Assembly (NCBI RefSeq): GCF_010093815.1
Contig: NW_022985559.1
Location: 683,180 to 747,179 of the forward strand
Source: Pseudovirgaria hyperparasitica
Taxonomy: Eukaryota > Ascomycota > Dothideomycetes > Acrospermales > Acrospermaceae
Direction: 5' to 3'
Length of the DNA stretch: 64,000 nucleotides
Shown: in pieces, positions 20,701-31,863 of the stretch
How the letters are laid out: each line of letters opens with the position of its first letter
Position numbering within the stretch: the first letter of the stretch is position 1
The notes under the pieces: generated by a model
Database searches by the model: none
What the model was told of the DNA's origin: nothing
Seen by the model: only the letters and a program-made list of their open reading frames with translations
Program-made: the position numbers and the translations under genes

Positions 20701-23700
20701 CGAATCGAGAGGCCACGACAATATGCAAATCCCTGTTCTCAGTCTAGTCACCAGAATCCTACAGCTTGAAGGGTTAGGAAAGTCTTCTCAGCTACTCACG
20801 AATATGACGCGACTGGGCAGACAGCTCCTGACTCTCGGCTACCCTGCTGAGGCCCTGAAACTGTTCAACCGTGGCAAAGATGTACTACAGAGCGCTGACG
20901 TGACTACTGAATCAAAACTGCAGTATCACCTAGCATATGCAGAGTTCTTGTCCTCTATTGGCGACTCGACGAGAAGTGTTAACGAGTTGCGGGATATTGA
21001 GCGTCTGATCGAAGCCAAAGATGTCCTTTCTGATCTCACCAAACCCGCAACTACTACCAACGTACGGCTAAACCTGCACAAACTTCTAGCGCAGGCCAAC
21101 TTTGCGCATTCTCTTTTGTCCATGCAGACTGGTGTCCCAAAGGATGCTCTACAATACGCGAAGCGGTGCGTGTTATTGAATCGACGCATTTGGGTCACTA
21201 TAGAAAACAGAAACAAGGGAAACCAGAAGACTGTTTCCTTAGACGGGAATGTGTCGGACGCAAGCGATACTGTATCTCGTATTGGAAATATGACACTGTC
21301 CAGTGATAATCATACCCCGATATCAATGACGCACGGCAGCCTCACCGGACCAGAGTTCTGGACCCTCGTTCCGGTAATATTCACGGGTCTGTCGCAGCTA
21401 GCTCAGGTTTGTGAAAGTCAGGGCATGGTCGGCGAGGCAATCTACTACCTCGAGCAAGCATTTAGGGTCGCAGACGCGGTCAAGGCCACTTCTTGGCTTC
21501 TCGGGAATCTGAGCACTCGCGCCATTATATGGGCTAGAGCGGGTAATATCGACAAGGCTCAAATCTCCCTAGAGCAAGCTAAATCATTCCTCAATATGAC
21601 TGTGACTACAGGAGAGGCAGCTACCTACCATAGTGCTGTTGCAGCTGTATACCGGGCTATGGGCGACGTGGACAATGAGATTCAGGCTTTAAAGAAAGGC
21701 CAGCAAATCTTAGCAAATCTCAGCAAGATGCCTTTCACTAAGTGGCTTGATGGGCTAGATCCAGTGGGAGCCGAGCTGGGCACGAGAATGTCCGAACTCT
21801 CTTTGGACAGCGCCACTGCTAAAGCCTATACCCCAGCACGAACAGACACGATATCAGGGTGGGCTAAGAAGCCAAATCCCAGGATTCGAGCGAAGACATT
21901 TCATACGATGACACGAACCACCGAAAGCGACCCTGTAGTGCCCGCAAATCCTTTGTTCTCTCCTATTTCTGCATCTCGTGCAGAATTGCTTCGTCAGGAA
22001 GCCTTTGCTGAGCTGGCACGGGACAACAAAACTAGCTCTGCCGCCCTACTAGATGAGGCTGAAGCATGCTATGACTGTGCTCAAGGCCATGTTGCACAGA
22101 ACATTGCACGTATCAAACTGCTCATGGTCCAGTTTCAGAGTGCTGTGAATGCTGACTTCACTTTCAATGGCCTGCCAGAATCAACCGTCTCTTTTCCGTC
22201 TGTTAGAAGAAGTGAGAGGAATAAGTCGTCCGTGGCGAATGCTCCAAGGCCTGATCCTTTGGGCTCGAGGGGGAGAAGCAAGAAGACGTCCAAAGCGAAG
22301 GTCGTTGCGAATGAAGACTTTGTCAGCATGCTAAGACAAGCCCATGTCTTCTTGTTGGAGACTCAACCACTCGCGCTCAAGAGTGCACATAGCTCAGTCA
22401 TGCATCAGGTGTGCAAACTTGCGAGCTCAATTACAGTCCTCCTATCAGCTGTTCATTGCCTTGCACCGGATGTGTCGTTGCATCCTCTACAAGCAGCGTT
22501 TTCATTTGGTACGCCTACCACTATACGATACAGCATATCCAGCTAACAGCGCTAGGGCATCCTCTTAACCGCACTCTGCAGCTCGAACAGGCGTCTATAG
22601 AGATAGAAGTGAACTCTACAGCCAAAACATCTTTAATGCAATGGCCGACTACAACAAGGTCGAACGATACAAGTGCCTCCTCGGCTTCGGAGTTTCAACG
22701 CCTATTCGTCGATATCATACCGGAGAACTGGTCAGCGATTGCACTTTCTCTCAGCGAAGCCCGAGACGAGCTATTCATTACGCGGTATCGCTCAAGTGAA
22801 ACACCATTTATCCTACGCCTTCCCATGTCACGCCACACGTCCCGTGACCTGGACGAGGAGACATTTTCTTTTGATAACGGCAAGTCAGAACTTGTTGAGA
22901 TCATCGAGATGTCTGACTTCAGTACGCATGATGGTCGAGACGTATCAAGCAAAGAGGCTAAAGCCGACTGGTGGGCTGAGCGCGAGGCCTTGGACGCTCG
23001 GCTGCAAGATCTCCTCGTCAATATGGAAAACATCTGGCTAGGTGGCTTTCGCGGTATTTTCTCACAGCACATGACGCAAATAGACCTGCTGTCGCGCTTC
23101 CAAAGGTCATTTGAGAATATCCTAAATGTGCACCTGCCATCAAGAAGCGGTAAAAGCCAGCCACCAAAGATCAATCTCGACTCGCGGATACTAGACTTGT
23201 TTATTGGGCTTGGTGATCCGTCAGCCGAAGAAGCCGATTTTGAGGAACCGTTGATGGATCTGGTGTACTTTGTCATTGACATTCTACAATTCAACGGAGA
23301 AAGTAACGCTTACGATGAGATTGATTTCGACGCCATCGTCGTTGAAACATTGGATATACTGCAGACGTATCATGCCGAGGCGGAATCTGAGCCAGCGCAA
23401 CCGCAGCATACGATTCTTATTCTCGATAGCGCACTCCACTGCTTTCCTTGGGAGTCCCTACCGTCCCTCCAGCATATATCAATATCGCGACTCTCATCTC
23501 TCGCTGCTCTACGTGAGCGTCTATTATCTCGCTCGGCACCATCCAAGATTGGTGCAGACCATGACCCTGGCCACTACGTCACGCCGACAGGCAGTACCAT
23601 CCTTAACCCGTCGCGCGACCTCACAAACACACAAACCCTTCTCTCTCCCTACCTAAACGCACTCCCTGGTGCCTGGTCTCACATTACTGCCCGGGATCCT

Positions 23701-24249
23701 ACGGAGTCTGAATACGAGTCGGCTCTCCAGAACAGCGAGCTACTGCTCTACTTTGGGCATGGAGGTGGAGCACAGTATATTCGCCAAAAGAACATCAAGA
23801 AGTTGTACGTTCGAGACGCGTCTGATGAGAGCACGAAGCCACGATGCGCAACGACGTGGCTGATGGGTTGCTCATCGGCACATCTTACTGAACAAGGCAC
23901 ATACACCCCGTCCGGCACAGTCGCGTCGTACATGACGGCAGGCGCACCAGCAGTGCTTGGGATGTTATGGGATGTCACCGACAAGGACTGTGATCGATTC
24001 TCGATTCGATGTGGTGCGGTATGGGGGCTGTGGCAAGAACGAGAGGAGAAGGGAAGAAAGAAAGGACGGGCTGCTAAGAAGACTGCTGAGATGACAGCCA
24101 AGAGGAAATCAAAGGAGAGAGGGAAGCAGAAGTCTAGGGGTATAAGTCTGGACGACGCGGTCAGGAGCAGTCGGGATGCGTGTTATTTGAGATATCTGAA
24201 TGGTGCGGCGCCAGTTGTGTATGGGATTCCGGTATACCTGAATGGGTAG
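17753..24249 (+). CDS. ESP1: Separase (separin), cohesin-cleaving cysteine protease
   Basis: Two exons (17753-22508 and 22556-24249) give about 2149 aa, the usual size for fungal separases (bimB/Cut1/Esp1). The intron (GTACGC..GCTAAC..CTAG) joins SF to GHPLNRTL; using an AG six bases earlier would add two residues. The first ~1500 residues form the poorly conserved helical-repeat region. The C-terminal peptidase C50 domain is clear: HTILILDSALHCFPWESLPS, LLYFGHGGGAQYI (catalytic His), WLMGCSSAHL (catalytic Cys) and GAPAVLGMLWDVTDKDCDRF. Separase cuts the kleisin Scc1/Rad21 at anaphase onset and is held inactive by securin. The N-terminus has a Lys-rich low-complexity stretch (residues about 45-85). 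Near the C-terminus a basic insert (about 2070-2110) interrupts the domain before the conserved end. Confidence 0.95.
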
Positions 24250-24778
24250 GGCGATGGGGCATGCGGTTTTACATGTATTGACATGTAGTGGCGTATTCTT
24301 ATAGGACATGTCCCGGAGAGTCGTATGTACTAAGACCCTTTGGAAATGGATTGATCTCGTATCCCCTCACCTCAGATGTCTCTCGCGCACCTCTCTCCTT
24401 GTTGTGCTCAGAGGTATCAATCATCCATCGTCCATCACACAATCTGTTTCGTCCAGATACGGTAGATACACATTGATTGGCTTCCAGGGCAGGCTAACAC
24501 CCGTTAGGCAAGTGAACAACTAGCAAGCTACCCCGCTGGCCCACTAGACAGCTCTGGACCCCTCATTCACACACACACACACACGTACACACCTGATGCA
24601 ACAAGCCGTTATATAGCAAGCTTCCCACCCCTCCACTCGCACCACTCCTCGCCCATCCTCCTTACCTTCACCTCACTCACCCTTCTCCAACCACTTCAGA
24701 CACAAAGCACGCAAACACACCAAGAACCGCCATACGCCTACAGACGACGACGACGACGACAACAAGAAAAGCATCAAC
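24250..24778. other. Promoter/leader region of the metallothionein-like gene
   Basis: Contains a (CA)n run at about 24568-24584, CT-rich tracts, and a CGA/ACG triplet run at 24742-24760 just before the start codon. No gene is seen. Confidence 0.55.
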
Positions 24779-24983
24779 ATGCAGACATCCCCCACCTCTT
24801 CCCTCGTCGATATGCACGGCAGTACCTGCCCCAAGTGCAGTGCTTCCATCGACGGTGGTGCAAAGACCTGTGGCTCTTGTGGAAGCGTATGTGTTATCCT
24901 CTTTGTTGTGATACTATCTATCCCTGTCATGTCATGTTGATCATGGGGGCTGACTGTGTGCTCTGTAGTCCTGCCCTGTCTAG
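24779..24983 (+). CDS. 40-aa Cys-rich peptide, metallothionein-like
   Basis: Exon 24779-24886 and exon 24969-24983, split by an 82-nt intron (GTATGT..TGTAG), encode 40 residues. The protein has five Cys in CPKC and CGSCGSSC arrangements, separated by SASIDGGAKT, with no aromatic residues and no signal peptide. Such clustered CxC/CxxC spacing suits metal chelation (Cu, Zn or Cd) in the cytosol. The start sits in good context behind a long C-rich, CA-rich leader typical of highly expressed fungal genes. The intron falls inside the second Cys cluster, so retention of the intron would remove the last Cys. The metallothionein assignment is by composition only; it could also be a small zinc-ribbon protein. 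Confidence 0.6.
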
Positions 24984-25774
24984 AGCGCTATGGCCGTGTT
25001 CGAATAGTCCTGACTGGCGTGTAAAGAGCGTGTATGGGAGGTGGTGTGGTGTGGTGTGGTGTGGTGTTTCTGAGGAGCCTGTGTTGAGGGGGTTGCATTG
25101 GGGATGAGGAGTTGGGCTCGGAGTTGTGTGGGTTGCGAGCGAGAGTGCACTGTGTCGGCGATATGTCGAGATGATGACGTTTAGGGACCTTGTCGTTCGA
25201 ATTTAAAACAGAAATTATCCGATTTATTGTCCGTGGTTTTTCTCACTTTTGTGCTGTGTGACTGTCGTATAGGTGATTTGTCTTGGGTCGTTTTAGTGTA
25301 GCGCGCGGCTTGGGCTGCTGCGTGACTTGCTATCGGATACCTTGGCTCGTAATATATGTGAGTGTCGGTATCGTGGAGTCTCTTCTGCGGTCTGGCAGTG
25401 CAATATATCGGACGTAAGAAGTACCGTAGAGCGATTTATAATGCCTGCAGGCAAACGGCCGGAGCGGGGGCTTCGGGGGATAAACGACCGTGGTTGGGGA
25501 TCCGAGGAGATATATAAGGTGGTTGAGCACCTAGATATGTTTAAAAACAGCTTTATATTAGCATGGTCTGCTTCTCAGTTATGAGTTTACGCTGCTGATT
25601 TTGACGTCAGTTCTCGCACTTCTTAGATCTCAGTCACGACATTGCCTCCGTCGGATTCCATCATTCCATGATTGGTAGATATACACTCCGTCTGGCACAA
25701 AATCCGAACATCCGTCCACTTTCTGAGCCTTCTTCTGAACTCATCAACGCATTTCCACCTACCATCCATCCAAC
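24984..25774. other. Intergenic region with a GGTGT repeat
   Basis: 3' flank of the metallothionein-like gene, with five tandem GGTGT-type units at about 25041-25067. The remainder is unremarkable. The 100 bases before 25775 are C-rich promoter or leader. Confidence 0.5.
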
Positions 25775-27089
25775 ATGTCGATCCCCGCAACCCGACGAGC
25801 CTTGACGATTCTCGGCCCCGGCGAAGTCGCCGTGCAAGAGCGTCCACTCTCCCCCACTCTCCGCCCGGACTACATGCTCGTCAAAACCGCCGCGATCGCG
25901 CTCAACCCAGCAGACTGGAAACTGCTCACGAGGCGACCGAACAAGGGCACGATCCTCGGCCTCGACTACGCCGGCACCGTCGTCGCCATCTCAGCCAACC
26001 CGACACATGACTTCGCGGTCGGCGATCGCGTCGCCGGCATGGTCTATGGCAACTACGTGTTCAACGCCGAAGACGGTGCGTCTGCCGACTACGTATATGC
26101 CAAGACGGGGATTGCGTGCAGGGTGCCGCCCGCGATGACGTGGGAGGAGGCGGCTACGCTGGGCGTGGGCGTCACGACGGTTGGGCAGGGGTTGTATCAG
26201 AGTTTTGGGCTGCCGTGGCCGGGGAAGGCGGAGATGGGGGAGGTGTTGGGGGGGAGGAGGAGCGTGCTGGTGTATGGTGCGAGTACGGCGACGGGGACGT
26301 TGGCGGTGCAGATGGCGAAGCTGTGAGTCGGTGTCGTTTCTCTTTGTGGTGGGGATGGATGTGATGATGTGCAGAATGGAGCGGACCGAGCCTTGTGGGA
26401 CGAGTGTATGCTGTGCATATGTTGGAGCCGGAAGGGGCTGAGACAGCATTGTCCTCACTTTGCACACCATATTGCTACCCCCTCCCTCTCCTCTTCCTCT
26501 ATCTCTTTTGAGTCTGCTCTGGTGTAGTGGAACTAGCTAAACATGCTCCAGCTCCGGCCTCGAAGTGATAGCAACATGTTCGCCGCACAACTTTGACATG
26601 GTCCGCTCTCTCGGCGCCGACGCCGTATTCGACTACAAGTCCCCCAGCTGTGGCGCCGACATCAACGCCTTCACATCCAACAGCCTCCTCTACGCGTTCG
26701 ACTGCATCTCCGAAGGTACCTCGCTGGCAATCTGCGCCGCCGCCCTGTCAACCTCGAGCCCTGGTGGCAATGGCATCACGCCAAAATACGGCGTCCTCCT
26801 TCCCGTCCCGGAGGACAAGTTCCCGCGTGACGATGTGAAGCCGGTGCTGACGCTGGGGTATAGTGCGTTTGGGGAGAAGTATCGGTTTCGAGGGGCGGAT
26901 TTTGAGGAGAAGGGGGATTATGTCTGGATTGAGCGGTGGTGGACTCATGTGCAGGAGCTGTTGGAGCGTGGGCTGATCAAAGCGCACCCGCCAGATGTGA
27001 GGGAGGGGGGACTGGAGGGTGTGGTGGCTGGATTGAAAGATCTCGAGGATGGTAAGGTCAGTGGGGTGAAGTTGGTATATATGTTATGA
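25775..27089 (+). CDS. Zinc-type MDR dehydrogenase / trans-enoyl-reductase-like protein
   Basis: Exons 25775-26322 and 26552-27089 join in frame (L-SGLEVIATCS) to 361 aa. The MDR fold is visible as the GroES-like part (LVKTAAIALNPADWKL, ILGLDYAGTVV, VGDRVAGMVYGN, GASADYV) and the Rossmann part (SVLVYGASTATGTLAVQMAKL, EVIATCSPHN, LGADAVFDYKSP, YAFDCISEG). The catalytic and structural zinc ligands of true alcohol dehydrogenases are absent, which places it with the NADPH-dependent enoyl-reductase/quinone-reductase group (toxD/LovC-like). Such proteins often act on polyketide or lipid intermediates, but no PKS lies nearby, so it is probably a stand-alone reductase. The intron (229 nt) is the longest placed here. 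Base composition switches from C-rich to G-rich within each exon. Confidence 0.85.
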
Positions 27090-27431
27090 GGTTGGTTTGG
27101 GCAGAGTGAGATGGATGGAGCTGGCTGGGTCGGGGAGGTACGTAACGACATAGCGGAGAATGTTATGTGTGTCGCTGAGACATGGATGGTATATCCCATG
27201 CGCTTCTTACAGCATACGCATGTAAAAGCTATGCGAAGCCATGATTCTGCGACACGATATGCTTGAGCCAGTCTCCTGGACCCGGAACTGTCCTGCACAG
27301 ATCTGAAACGTCCTCGGCAATACACACATATACCAACGAACAACCAACCTCAAAAAAAGTCTAGAACGAACCTTACATTCCGCATAGACGGCCCATCTTC
27401 TCATCGACACTCGCGCCCACCTATTAACAGA
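27090..27431. other. Intergenic region, nothing recognised
   Basis: 342 bp between the MDR gene and the small secreted protein, with C/A-rich leader sequence at the 3' side. Confidence 0.5.
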
Positions 27432-27944
27432 ATGCCCGGGCTCCAGCACATCCTCACAACCCTCGTTCTACTCACCCACATCTCAACAGCCACGACCGCA
27501 TCTCCAATACCCAACCACACCACCTCCAATCCATCACCACGTCCCAGCATCCCCATAACAGCCCTCGTATTCGACCGCGCCCCTGGACCAAAGTCCTGTC
27601 GAGGAACCCTCGTCTCTAGCATCACGCTGACGCGCCCGTCCTCCCAGCACAGGAACGGCACATGTTACGACATGCATCACGCAGCACAATGCGGTGTCTT
27701 CGTTGCCAACAAAGCAGACGCGTGCGAGGCGAGACTGTACAGTATGTCTGGGTGTCCCGAGACGCTGCAGGAGGCCTATGTCACGACGGTGGTGTTTGGA
27801 CCAGATAGGACGGCGCGTGGAGGGCTGTGGGTTAGTATACTTGTGAGGTGTGGAGTTGAGATTGATGAGGGAAGGCTAGAGGAGGAGCAAATGCTGTTGC
27901 ATGATGTATTTGGAGACTATGTTAAGGATGGCGGTGGGCGATAA
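27432..27944 (+). CDS. Small secreted cysteine-containing protein (170 aa)
   Basis: Intronless. A signal peptide occupies about residues 1-24 (LQHILTTLVLLTHISTATTA, then SP). A Pro/Thr/Ser-rich spacer (NHTTSNPSPRPSIP) leads to a compact domain with six Cys (KSCRG, GTCYD, AQCGV, DACEA, SGCPE, VRCGV), enough for three disulphides. One N-glycosylation site (NGT) lies in the domain and one (NHT) in the spacer. The C-terminus is acidic. Size, secretion signal and even Cys number fit a candidate apoplastic effector or small secreted protein. No known fold is recognised. Confidence 0.7.
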   Translation: MPGLQHILTTLVLLTHISTATTASPIPNHTTSNPSPRPSIPITALVFDRAPGPKSCRGTLVSSITLTRPSSQHRNGTCYDMHHAAQCGVFVANKADACEARLYSMSGCPETLQEAYVTTVVFGPDRTARGGLWVSILVRCGVEIDEGRLEEEQMLLHDVFGDYVKDGGGR

Positions 27945-28293
27945 AGGGGCTGTGATGCTATTGGTGATGCATTATCGAGTCCACGGTGTTTGCTTTTTCC
28001 TATGGGATCGCCCAGAAAGATAAATACGAGCCATCTCCGAAGTCGCAGCGCCACGGGAGTCTTGGCATAGGAGGATCGAAGGACTTGCCTAATCTGGCAG
28101 TTCCGTCCCCCGGTTTTTTGAGTTATCAGATCCTGCATCTAATCTACATAGATTGGGTACGTTGGCCGATTCGGCGACATACACACACACACGCGACACC
28201 AATATCTTTGTGCCTTTTGGTGGCCGTGAGGCTGAGTAAGTACTGGAAGTGTCCTGTAACGTACAGAGAGAACTCTCTGGCAAGCTTTGTGCC
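27945..28293. other. Intergenic region, nothing recognised
   Basis: Short CA run at about 28179-28192; otherwise no structure seen. Confidence 0.5.
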
Positions 28294-29958
28294 ATGGCTT
28301 CTGTATTTCATAATGGGCGCATTGTGACCTTCGAGGGAGAAGGCTCAAATTTAGTTGAGAAGTTTGTGGACTGTATGATTATCAAAGATGGTATCATCAC
28401 CTACATTGGAGAGTATGCAATGGTACCGCAATCAGACTTGTCCAGCGCCGCCTCAATCACGGATCTGGCTCAAAAAACAGTCGTCCCAGGTTTCATCGAT
28501 GGGCATATGCATCTCCTTATGCTCGGTCAGTCACTGACCAAACTCGACCTACTACATTGCAACTCCCTCGAAGATATCCGCGCAACCATAAAAGCATACG
28601 CCATCTCTCACCCCGACGAGCCACGTATCATGTGCAAGTCCTGGCTCCCGAGCATGACCAACGACCTCGCCCATAAGAATATGCTCGACGACATCGACCC
28701 CAGGCCTATCTTTATCGACAGCAACGGTCTGCACTCAACATGGTGCAACACCGCAGCTCTCGCCGAACTGGACATCAAAGACATGCCCGACCCCCCAGGC
28801 GGCACGATCCATCGTGACGAAAAGGGCGAGCTCATCGGCCTCTTGAGCGAAGCAGCAAACATCAACCTCGTATGGCCATATCTCTCCCGCGTGTCCAGCA
28901 TGCCGAAAAAGGTCGCCGCACTTCGCAGCGCTCTCCGCGCATACGCTGCAACCGGCTACACAGGCTTGGTCGAAATGGCCATGGACGACGCCGCATGGGA
29001 AGCGCTCCAAGCTCTACGCGCCGAAGAAGAGATCCCAATGCGTATCTCCGCATACTGGCTTATTCTCCCCAAGCCCACCGAAGCAGAAGACCTGGCCCAA
29101 GTCGACCACGCAATCGAAATGGCACGCCGCTTCAGCAAAACCACCTCGCCAAACTGCCGCATCATAGGCATCAAGTGCATCACCGACGGCACCGTCGACA
29201 CCTGCACCGCCGCCCTCAGCGAAACATACGGCCAAATGACCTCCCTCACCGACCCCCTCTGGCCCGAAGAAAAGCTCATCCCAGTCGTCAAGCGCGCCGC
29301 AGCCGCAAACATGCAGATCGCCCTACACGCCATCGGCGACAAAGCAGTCACAACCGCCATCAACGTGCTCCGCGACCACGCTTCCACCCCCGGCCCCGAC
29401 GCCGCACCACCACGCCACCGCATCGAGCACCTCGAGCTCACCACCCCCGAAGACGCAGCCAGACTGGGCCTCCACGGCATCACATCCAGCATCCAACCCG
29501 TACATGCCGACCCCTCGATCCTGCGCGCCTGGCCCGCGCTCATCGGCCCAACACGCCTCACCCGCGCCTTTGCATACGCCGAGTTTGCCGCCGGGGGCAG
29601 CGTGCTGAGTATCGGGAGCGATAGCCCGACTGCGCCGTTTGACCCGCTGGCGAACATGTATGTTGCCACGACGCGGAAGACGGCGCGGGCAGGGGAGCTG
29701 GCGAAGCCGGAGGCGGAGAGAGCGGCGCCGGTGAATGAGGGGTTTCGGTTGGGGCTGGCGGCGGCGTTGGCGGCGGCGACGTGGGGGAGTGCGTGGAGTG
29801 TTTGTGAGGAGACGAGGGTGGGGAGGTTGGCGGTTGGGTGGAAGGCGGATTTTTGTGTGGTTGATTTGGAGTGGAGTGGGGAGAGGTTGTTGGAGGGGAG
29901 GTTGTGGGAGACGTGGTTTGAGGGGAGGAGGGTTTGGAGGAGGGAGGGGGGAGTGTAG
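28294..29958 (+). CDS. Amidohydrolase family 3 (YtcJ-like) metal-dependent hydrolase
   Basis: Intronless, 554 aa from the ATG at 28294 (an in-frame ATG at 28249 adds 15 residues with no family support). Hallmarks are the N-terminal strand NGRIVTFEGEG, VVPGFIDGHMHLLMLG (metal-binding HxH), TDGTVDTCTAALSE, MQIALHAIGDKAV, HRIEHLELTTPED, LSIGSDSPTAPFDPLANM (metal-ligand Asp region) and VGRLAVGWKADFCVVD. This pattern is that of the DUF/YtcJ amidohydrolase group, which hydrolyses C-N bonds in amides or cyclic ureides; the substrate cannot be read from sequence. No signal peptide, so cytosolic. The coding strand is C-rich up to about 29590 and G-rich after it. Confidence 0.9.
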   Translation: MASVFHNGRIVTFEGEGSNLVEKFVDCMIIKDGIITYIGEYAMVPQSDLSSAASITDLAQKTVVPGFIDGHMHLLMLGQSLTKLDLLHCNSLEDIRATIKAYAISHPDEPRIMCKSWLPSMTNDLAHKNMLDDIDPRPIFIDSNGLHSTWCNTAALAELDIKDMPDPPGGTIHRDEKGELIGLLSEAANINLVWPYLSRVSSMPKKVAALRSALRAYAATGYTGLVEMAMDDAAWEALQALRAEEEIPMRISAYWLILPKPTEAEDLAQVDHAIEMARRFSKTTSPNCRIIGIKCITDGTVDTCTAALSETYGQMTSLTDPLWPEEKLIPVVKRAAAANMQIALHAIGDKAVTTAINVLRDHASTPGPDAAPPRHRIEHLELTTPEDAARLGLHGITSSIQPVHADPSILRAWPALIGPTRLTRAFAYAEFAAGGSVLSIGSDSPTAPFDPLANMYVATTRKTARAGELAKPEAERAAPVNEGFRLGLAAALAAATWGSAWSVCEETRVGRLAVGWKADFCVVDLEWSGERLLEGRLWETWFEGRRVWRREGGV

Positions 29959-30816
29959 GTTGTAGGGTGGTGGTGGAGAGGGGTGGAGTGGGATTGTTCT
30001 GGTTTGTGTCTGTGTATACGCGCGTTGTGCAGTCATGGTCATAACAGTGGACAGTTTCCTCGGGATTTCTTTGTGCGTCGTCTCTTGGCCGACGAATACT
30101 TAAGGTATCTGTCCATCCAATTCACTAGACACCCGTCCTATAGAGTTCCAAGCCACTCGAATACTTCATTCTACACAGGTTACGAAGAACCTCACAACCT
30201 GCTCAAGAGTTATCACATAAATCAGTTCATCATTCAGACCCCACAATCATATGCATAACATCAAAGCAGACTTACTCAAAAAACGACGAGCTTCATACTT
30301 CTCCTACGTTGCAACTTTCCCCCTGATTACTCACTATTGAACTTTGTTCAAGTAACTCAGTCGTACACATATCGAAATGCATAATCGCGTGGCATTTGTA
30401 GATATAGTCCCACAAAGCCGTATCACATCGCATCATAGTTCCAACTCAAAGGATCATTTCTCTAGGGACATCCTACTCGTCAATCGTCTTGTTATACCTG
30501 TCGAGAGTCAATGAAGCCATGATAAACTACATTTATTGTAGCCTGTTTGCCAAGCAGAAAAGTGCTATGGAATGCTCGGTCCTTGAAAACAGACAACACA
30601 GCCACTTCACTTCGCGTCAATCCGAGGTTTGGAATGCGAAGTCGGTGGCGATTGGATTTAGGCACCCGAGTATCATGGTGTATATATGTATCGCATTTCT
30701 TCGGGCAAACAGTGCTTTATCATGCTTTATCATATAACAAGGCTTTACAGCATTGTGAGCGGCGCATTGTTCATTATTCCATCGCCCTGTTCTCCGTATC
30801 CAAAACATCATCCCGA
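29959..30816. other. Intergenic region upstream of the F-box-like gene
   Basis: The reading frame of the F-box-like protein stays open back to 30547, but the upstream part has no family support. No repeats were seen. Confidence 0.5.
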
Positions 30817-31863
30817 ATGCCGTCATCAACGTTACCCAACGATCCTCCATGGTCCGGACGGTTTTGGACTACCAATGATAAAAACCACCTGCTGGCGCTA
30901 CCCCCCGAAGTTCTCCTCATCATCCACGCCCACGTCCCCGGCCACGTGCAAGAAGCTTTCCGCCAAGCCTGCGCGAAACCCTACCATGTATTCAGTTTTG
31001 CGTCCTTCGCCCGCACCAGTACACGTCTAAGACTGAACCTCCACCATGAAACAGGCGACCGCGCAGAAGGCTTGCTTGCCGAACAAAGACTGTTCAAGGA
31101 GGCTCTGAAGAGAGATTTATGGTACACGGGACCTGTTCGCAACGAACGACGTCGGGAGGCGCATATGGGGCGCGAAAGGTGTTGTTCGACGTGTCTGCAG
31201 ACACATGACCGGCAGTTCTTCACAAACGCGGAGATGGAGAAGGATCCGGGTGAGAGGCGGTGTGTGGGCCAGCAAGGAGACCTCGTAGTCGTGACAGGAG
31301 GGGACACCACGATGATGAGAATAGGAGGAGATGACAAGCCCCTGACCTGGGCGAAAATGGTCAAACTGGATTTCCAGGACCCAGTCGACAGGGTATCGTC
31401 TTATCGATTGTTTGCATGGCCACCGAGATCACAATCGACATACAGTAGGGAAGAAGCGCCGGAAATCACGTACACCAGGTTGGATGGATACAAATTGTCC
31501 TTCCGTCGAGTCCTGTATGTTTCCATCACGGATGGTAGCACGTCGTACGATCAGGACGTTCAATGGCAGCATGTACAGGAACCTGCGCCGCATTACATAT
31601 GTCCGCACGTTGCACTCACGGCGGAGTCCTTGACGGAAGGCTGGCCTCTGCTGCACTCGCCTTTTGGTCGAGAGTGTGCAGTCAGGCGCTGCAGCACAAA
31701 GTGGTGGCTTGAGAGATTAGACGTTGACGGAGGTTCGAGGAAGGAGATAGTTCTCAAAGTAGAAAGAGGACTAGGAAAGGGCCCGACCGATCCGAAGTGG
31801 TTGGCACAGCTCAGATCAGACCAGGGGGATGTGCAATACCGTATCAGTCAATTGATCAGATGA
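30817..31863 (+). CDS. F-box-like protein with fungal CxxC motif
   Basis: Intronless, 348 aa from the ATG at 30817. Residues about 20-50 (LLALPPEVLLIIHAHVP) look like the F-box helix that would bind Skp1. A typical Pezizomycotina partner motif follows: CCSTCLQTHDRQFFTNAEM with RRCVG about 12 residues later, and a further YICPHVAL. In related proteins these Cys/His residues form a zinc-binding patch. Such proteins are substrate adaptors of SCF ubiquitin ligases or orphan F-box-like proteins; no substrate domain (WD40, LRR) is present. The open frame continues upstream to 30547, but the extra residues look random. Confidence 0.65.
   Translation: MPSSTLPNDPPWSGRFWTTNDKNHLLALPPEVLLIIHAHVPGHVQEAFRQACAKPYHVFSFASFARTSTRLRLNLHHETGDRAEGLLAEQRLFKEALKRDLWYTGPVRNERRREAHMGRERCCSTCLQTHDRQFFTNAEMEKDPGERRCVGQQGDLVVVTGGDTTMMRIGGDDKPLTWAKMVKLDFQDPVDRVSSYRLFAWPPRSQSTYSREEAPEITYTRLDGYKLSFRRVLYVSITDGSTSYDQDVQWQHVQEPAPHYICPHVALTAESLTEGWPLLHSPFGRECAVRRCSTKWWLERLDVDGGSRKEIVLKVERGLGKGPTDPKWLAQLRSDQGDVQYRISQLIR

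Noticed and set aside
28872-30042. Long Arg/His/Pro-rich frames overlapping the amidohydrolase
   Set aside because: Shadow frames in GC-rich coding DNA; no domain.
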